NCBI RefSeq assembly: GCF_001592205.1
Contig: NZ_BCWM01000010.1
Coordinates: forward strand, 62,001-126,000
From: Brevundimonas vesicularis NBRC 12165
Lineage (GTDB): Bacteria > Pseudomonadota > Alphaproteobacteria > Caulobacterales > Caulobacteraceae
Direction: 5' to 3'
DNA length: 64,000 bases
This document shows positions 60,785 to 64,000 of the stretch, one piece after another. Made by a program: the position numbers and the translations under genes. A model generated the notes under the pieces. That model did no database searches. It saw nothing but the letters and a program-made list of their open reading frames with translations, and was not told the DNA's origin. Within the stretch, counting starts at the first letter, position 1. Each line of letters starts with the position of its first letter.

Positions 60785-61333
60785 ATGAGCGTCCTGACCC
60801 CCCTCTCCCCCGCCGAGGTTTCGCGTCGGCTGAAGCAAAAGACGGCCGTGCTGGTCGATATTCGCGAGCCGGATGAGTTCGCCAGAGAGCATGTCGTCGG
60901 CGCCGTCCATGCGCCGCTGTCGGCCTTCGACGCCTTTACGCCCGCCTGCGTCGAGGGCCGCGACGTCATCTTCACCTGCCGGACCGGCAATCGGACGGGC
61001 GTCAACTGCGACCGTCTGGCGGCCAAGACGACGGGCCAAGCCTTTGTTCTGGAGGGCGGGCTGGACGCGTGGAAGGCGCAGGGCCTGGCCACCCACGCCG
61101 ACCGCTCCAAGCCGATCGAACTGATGCGTCAGGTGCAGATGGTCGCGGGCGGCCTGATCCTGCTCGGCGCGGCGCTGGGCCTGCTGGTGCATCCGGCCTT
61201 CTGGGGTCTGTCAGCCTTCGTCGGCGCGGGCCTGTTCGTCGCGGGCGCGACGGGCTTTTGCGGCATGGCGCGGCTGCTGGCCGTCATGCCGTGGAACAGA
61301 ACCGCGACCCGGCCAGTGACAAGAGCGGTCTGA
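60785..61333 (+). CDS. Rhodanese-DUF2892 membrane protein
   Basis: 182 residues. Rhodanese domain (about 1-110) with LVDIREPDEFAREHVVGAVHAP and active-site loop CRTGNRTG carrying the catalytic Cys; DUF2892 with two membrane helices after residue 118 (VAGGLILLGAALGLLVHP). Transfers sulfane sulfur at the membrane in the persulfide pathway. Starts 5 bp after bigR. Confidence 0.94.
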   Translation: MSVLTPLSPAEVSRRLKQKTAVLVDIREPDEFAREHVVGAVHAPLSAFDAFTPACVEGRDVIFTCRTGNRTGVNCDRLAAKTTGQAFVLEGGLDAWKAQGLATHADRSKPIELMRQVQMVAGGLILLGAALGLLVHPAFWGLSAFVGAGLFVAGATGFCGMARLLAVMPWNRTATRPVTRAV

Positions 61334-61337
61334 TCCG

Positions 61338-62120
61338 ATGACGACCGAACTGACCCCGCTGGTCCTGACCGCCTTCAGCGGCGGCGTCGTCGCCCTGCTG
61401 CTGACCCTGTTCGGCGGCGGCGGGTCGGTTCTGGCCGTGCCGCTGCTGCTCTATGTCGTCGGCGTCGCCGATCCCCATGTCGCCATCGGCGTGTCGGCGG
61501 CGGGCGTAGCGCTGAACGCCCTGACGGCTCTGGCCGGTCACGCCAGGGCAGGGCGGGTGCGCTGGCCCTGCGCGACCCTGTTCGCCATCACCGGCGCCGC
61601 CGGGGCCTGGTTCGGATCGTCCCTGGCCAAGAGGATCGACGGCCATCAGCTGCTGCTGATCTTCGCCGTCGCCATGGCGGCCGTGGGCTTATCGATGCTG
61701 CGCCCCAAGGCGGCGGTCGCTCGCGTCGAGCCCCGGCTGAATTGGTCGATGTCGCCAAAGGTCGGCATGGCGGGCGCCGGCGTCGGCTCGGCCGCAGGCT
61801 TCTTCGGCATCGGCGGCGGCTTTCTGATCGTGCCCGGCCTGATGGCGTCGACGGGCATGAGCCTGGCGACCGCCCAGGCGACGTCCTTGCTCAGCGTGGC
61901 CGCGTTCGGAGCGACGACGGCGGGCAATTATGCGCTGTCCGGCTGGGTCGATCCGGGCCTGGTCGCAGCCATGGCGGTCGGCGGGGTCGCCGGGACGGCG
62001 GCGGGTCTGCCGTTGGCGCGTCGGCTGGGGTCGAACGCCCGGCTTGGGCGCATCCTGTTCGCGGGTCTGATCCTGGTTGTCGCCGCCTATGTCGCGGTGC
62101 GGGCGATCCTGGCGCTCTAA
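61338..62120 (+). CDS. TauE/SafE family sulfite/anion exporter
   Basis: 260 residues with about eight helices in two repeats, FGGGGSVLAVPLLLYVVGV and GIGGGFLIVPGLMASTGM, the TauE/SafE signature. Likely exports the sulfite made by the dioxygenase. Four bp after the rhodanese gene, last gene of the bigR operon. Confidence 0.93.
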   Translation: MTTELTPLVLTAFSGGVVALLLTLFGGGGSVLAVPLLLYVVGVADPHVAIGVSAAGVALNALTALAGHARAGRVRWPCATLFAITGAAGAWFGSSLAKRIDGHQLLLIFAVAMAAVGLSMLRPKAAVARVEPRLNWSMSPKVGMAGAGVGSAAGFFGIGGGFLIVPGLMASTGMSLATAQATSLLSVAAFGATTAGNYALSGWVDPGLVAAMAVGGVAGTAAGLPLARRLGSNARLGRILFAGLILVVAAYVAVRAILAL

Positions 62121-62162
62121 GACCTCTGTTCAGCGGGTCGTCTTTCGACGACAGTTCGGCCC

Positions 62163-63863
62163 ATGACCGACGCCAGACTGGAGATCGCCGCCGGCTTTGC
62201 GACCTTGCAGGGTCCCAAGGCGGACAATCAGGACTTCGGCGGCGTCCATATCGGCACGGCGGCCGAGCAGCGCGAGCATGGGGTCGTGGCGGTGATCGCC
62301 GACGGCGTGTCGGGGTCCAAGGCCGGGCGGATGGCGGCGGAGCTGACGACGCGCAGCTTCATCGACGGCTATCTGGATCAGAACCCGCTGAACGGCATCG
62401 CGGCCAACGGCATCAAGGCGCTGCGGGGCTTCAACCGCTGGCTCCATGCGCGCGGGCGGATCGATCCGGCGATGGAGGGGGCGGCGACCACCTTCACGGC
62501 CCTGATCCTGCGCGGGCGCGAGGCGACGGCGCTTCATGTGGGGGACAGCCGGGCCTGGCATTTCCGCGATGGCGTTCTGACGCGGCTGACGGAAGATCAC
62601 ACGCGGGCCCAGCAAGGGCTGAGCCATGTGCTGTACCGCGCCGTCGGCATCGAGGCGGATGTGAAGCTGGACGTCCGGCAAGTGCGGCTGGAGCCGCACG
62701 ACCGGCTGCTGCTGACCACAGACGGGGTGCATGGGGTGCTGGCCGATGCGGTGATCGCGGGCCTGTTGGGACGGCGCAGTTCGCCCGATGCGGACGCCAA
62801 GGGGATTCTGGCCGAGGTCGAGGCGGCGGGTCCGCGCGACAACGCCACCGCCATCGTCATCGACGTGGTCCGCACCGGCGCGCCCGACTGGGAGGCGATC
62901 ACGGCCGAGGCGGAAGGCCTCGCCATCCTGCCGCCGCCCGCCGTGGGCGACAATGTGGACGGGTTCGCGCTTCAGCGGATCGTGGCGGACGGGCGCTATA
63001 CGACCCTGTTCCTGGCGAAGGACACCTTGGGCGACGCAGGCGCGGTAGTGCTGAAGTTCCCCAAGCCCGCCGTGGTGTCCGAGCGCGGGGCGCGCACCGC
63101 CTTCCTGCGCGAGGCCTTTATCGGGCGGCGCATCGACAGCCCCTTCGTCGGCAAGGTGCTGAGCCTGGATGCGGGCCGTCAGAGCCGCCTCTATATCGCC
63201 CAGCCCTTCCATGCCGGACAGACCCTGCATGCGCGGTTGGCGGAGGAAGGGCCGTTCGAGATCGCCGACGGGATCGGCGTCGCGCTGCGCCTGTCGCGCG
63301 CCGTGTCGGCCCTGCACCGGGCGGGAGTGACGCACCGCGACATCAAGCCGGACAATGTGATCCTGGAGACACAGGGCGGGCTGAAACTGGTCGACCTGGG
63401 CGTCGCGCGATTGCGGCTGGCCGAGGAGTTCGCCGAGGCCGAGGCGCCGGGCACCGCCGGCTACAAGGCGCCGGAAATGTATGCGGGCGAGAGCGGCGAC
63501 GCCGCCACGGATCAGTTCGCCCTGGGGGTGACGCTGTACCGGCTGTTCACCCGCACCTATCCGTGGGGCGAGGTGGATCCGGCCGATGCGCCGCGCTTCG
63601 ACAGGGCGCCCGCGCCGCCGACGCGACACCGGCCGGATATGCCCGCCTGGCTGGAGGCGGCCATCATGCGCGCCGTCGCCGTCGATCCGAATGAGCGGTT
63701 CGAGGATGTCGAGGAACTGATCCATGTGCTGGAAACCGGCAGCGCCGTCGCCGCCCCGCCGCCGCGTCAGCTGTCCCTGATCGAGCGCGATCCGGTGCGG
63801 TTCTGGCAGGGGGTCAGCCTGGTCCTGCTTATCGCTTTTCTGGTGTCGATGGCGACGCGCTAG
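62163..63863 (+). CDS. PP2C phosphatase-Ser/Thr kinase fusion with C-terminal membrane helix
   Basis: 566 residues. N-terminal PP2C-type phosphatase (about 10-240): GPKADNQDF, VIADGVSGSKAG, LHVGDSRAWHFRDG, TDGVHGVL, GPRDNATAIVID. Kinase (about 260-515): VVLKFPKP lysine, catalytic loop HRDIKPDNVI, DLG in place of DFG (LVDLGVARL), and GTAGYKAPEMY. One C-terminal helix (GVSLVLLIAFLVSMA) anchors it with catalytic parts in the cytoplasm. Relatives often lie near nitrate-assimilation genes, not seen here. Confidence 0.93.
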   Translation: MTDARLEIAAGFATLQGPKADNQDFGGVHIGTAAEQREHGVVAVIADGVSGSKAGRMAAELTTRSFIDGYLDQNPLNGIAANGIKALRGFNRWLHARGRIDPAMEGAATTFTALILRGREATALHVGDSRAWHFRDGVLTRLTEDHTRAQQGLSHVLYRAVGIEADVKLDVRQVRLEPHDRLLLTTDGVHGVLADAVIAGLLGRRSSPDADAKGILAEVEAAGPRDNATAIVIDVVRTGAPDWEAITAEAEGLAILPPPAVGDNVDGFALQRIVADGRYTTLFLAKDTLGDAGAVVLKFPKPAVVSERGARTAFLREAFIGRRIDSPFVGKVLSLDAGRQSRLYIAQPFHAGQTLHARLAEEGPFEIADGIGVALRLSRAVSALHRAGVTHRDIKPDNVILETQGGLKLVDLGVARLRLAEEFAEAEAPGTAGYKAPEMYAGESGDAATDQFALGVTLYRLFTRTYPWGEVDPADAPRFDRAPAPPTRHRPDMPAWLEAAIMRAVAVDPNERFEDVEELIHVLETGSAVAAPPPRQLSLIERDPVRFWQGVSLVLLIAFLVSMATR

Positions 63864-64000
63864 GGCGGCCTACGTTCAACCTAAGCCATTGGATGTGCGA
63901 CATTTGGCGATGGGAACTCGAGGGAACCTGTGGCCGCCTTCGGCTTTTGTGACGGCGAGCGGGGATGTCGCGCCCGCACTTTCGGCACGAAAGCCTCCCC
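63864..64000. other. Non-coding or next gene's flank
   Basis: 137 bp after the kinase-fusion stop up to the window end. No ORF or RNA motif can be supported. Confidence 0.4.

Overview
The window is about 64 kb of GC-rich (roughly two-thirds G+C), densely packed chromosomal DNA from an alphaproteobacterium. The aa3 oxidase operon with coxF/ctaG/surf1, CtrA-like sites, the DUF1800/DUF1501 pair, many 4-bp ATGA gene overlaps and the protein sequences themselves suggest Caulobacteraceae, most likely Brevundimonas; this is an inference from family resemblance, not from a search. There is no insertion sequence, prophage, CRISPR array or defence island. Almost everything is core metabolism, envelope or regulation.

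Layout. 1-7.8 kb: end of an Hsp20 gene, then a leftward nitrogen-assimilation operon gltD-gltB-amtB. 8-16.3 kb: PQQ glucose dehydrogenase, a palindromic intergenic repeat with terminator, proB-proA, a ZIP metal transporter and a secreted GH3 beta-glucosidase. 16.4-20.1 kb: carA, a putative glycosyltransferase, galE (its tail overlaps the convergent gene), a small CtrA-flanked ORF and tRNA-Glu(UUC). 20.2-27.5 kb: an aspartate-family amino-acid block with metX-metB leftwards, thrA(fused)-thrB rightwards, and thrC nearby. 27.7-39.9 kb: a tandem retropepsin-like protein, phosphoglucomutase, zinc metallopeptidase, DJ-1 protein, methyltransferase and desaturase, an XRE-regulated membrane-protein unit, alpha/beta hydrolase, ubiA, and a PadR-DUF1700-GIN operon. 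40.2-48.5 kb: a long cytochrome c oxidase operon (coxB-ctaD-ctaB-coxF-ctaG-nudix-ctaE-DUF983-surf1-M16 peptidase). 48.5-57.8 kb: mixed genes including FMN reductase, cold-shock protein, SulP transporter, the DUF1800/DUF1501 pair and a TetR/hydrolase divergent pair. 57.8-64 kb: a GGDEF-EAL protein, a BigR-type persulfide-response cluster, and a PP2C phosphatase-protein kinase fusion.

The most interesting region is 22.4-23.05 kb. Two different RNA switches sit back to back, controlling the two fates of homoserine. Leftwards, a complete SAM-I (S-box) class aptamer precedes metX-metB. Rightwards, a Thr/Ile-rich leader peptide, an antiterminator and an intrinsic terminator precede a fused aspartokinase-homoserine dehydrogenase that appears too short to hold the usual ACT allosteric domains. 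The arrangement implies RNA-level sensing of methionine (as SAM) and of threonine/isoleucine (as charged tRNA) at one pathway node, perhaps replacing allosteric control of the fused enzyme. Other observations are a BigR-like cysteine pair with inverted-repeat operators, paired palindromes around the XRE unit, a TetR operator covering its own start codon, and a 170-bp antisense overlap at the galE 3' end.
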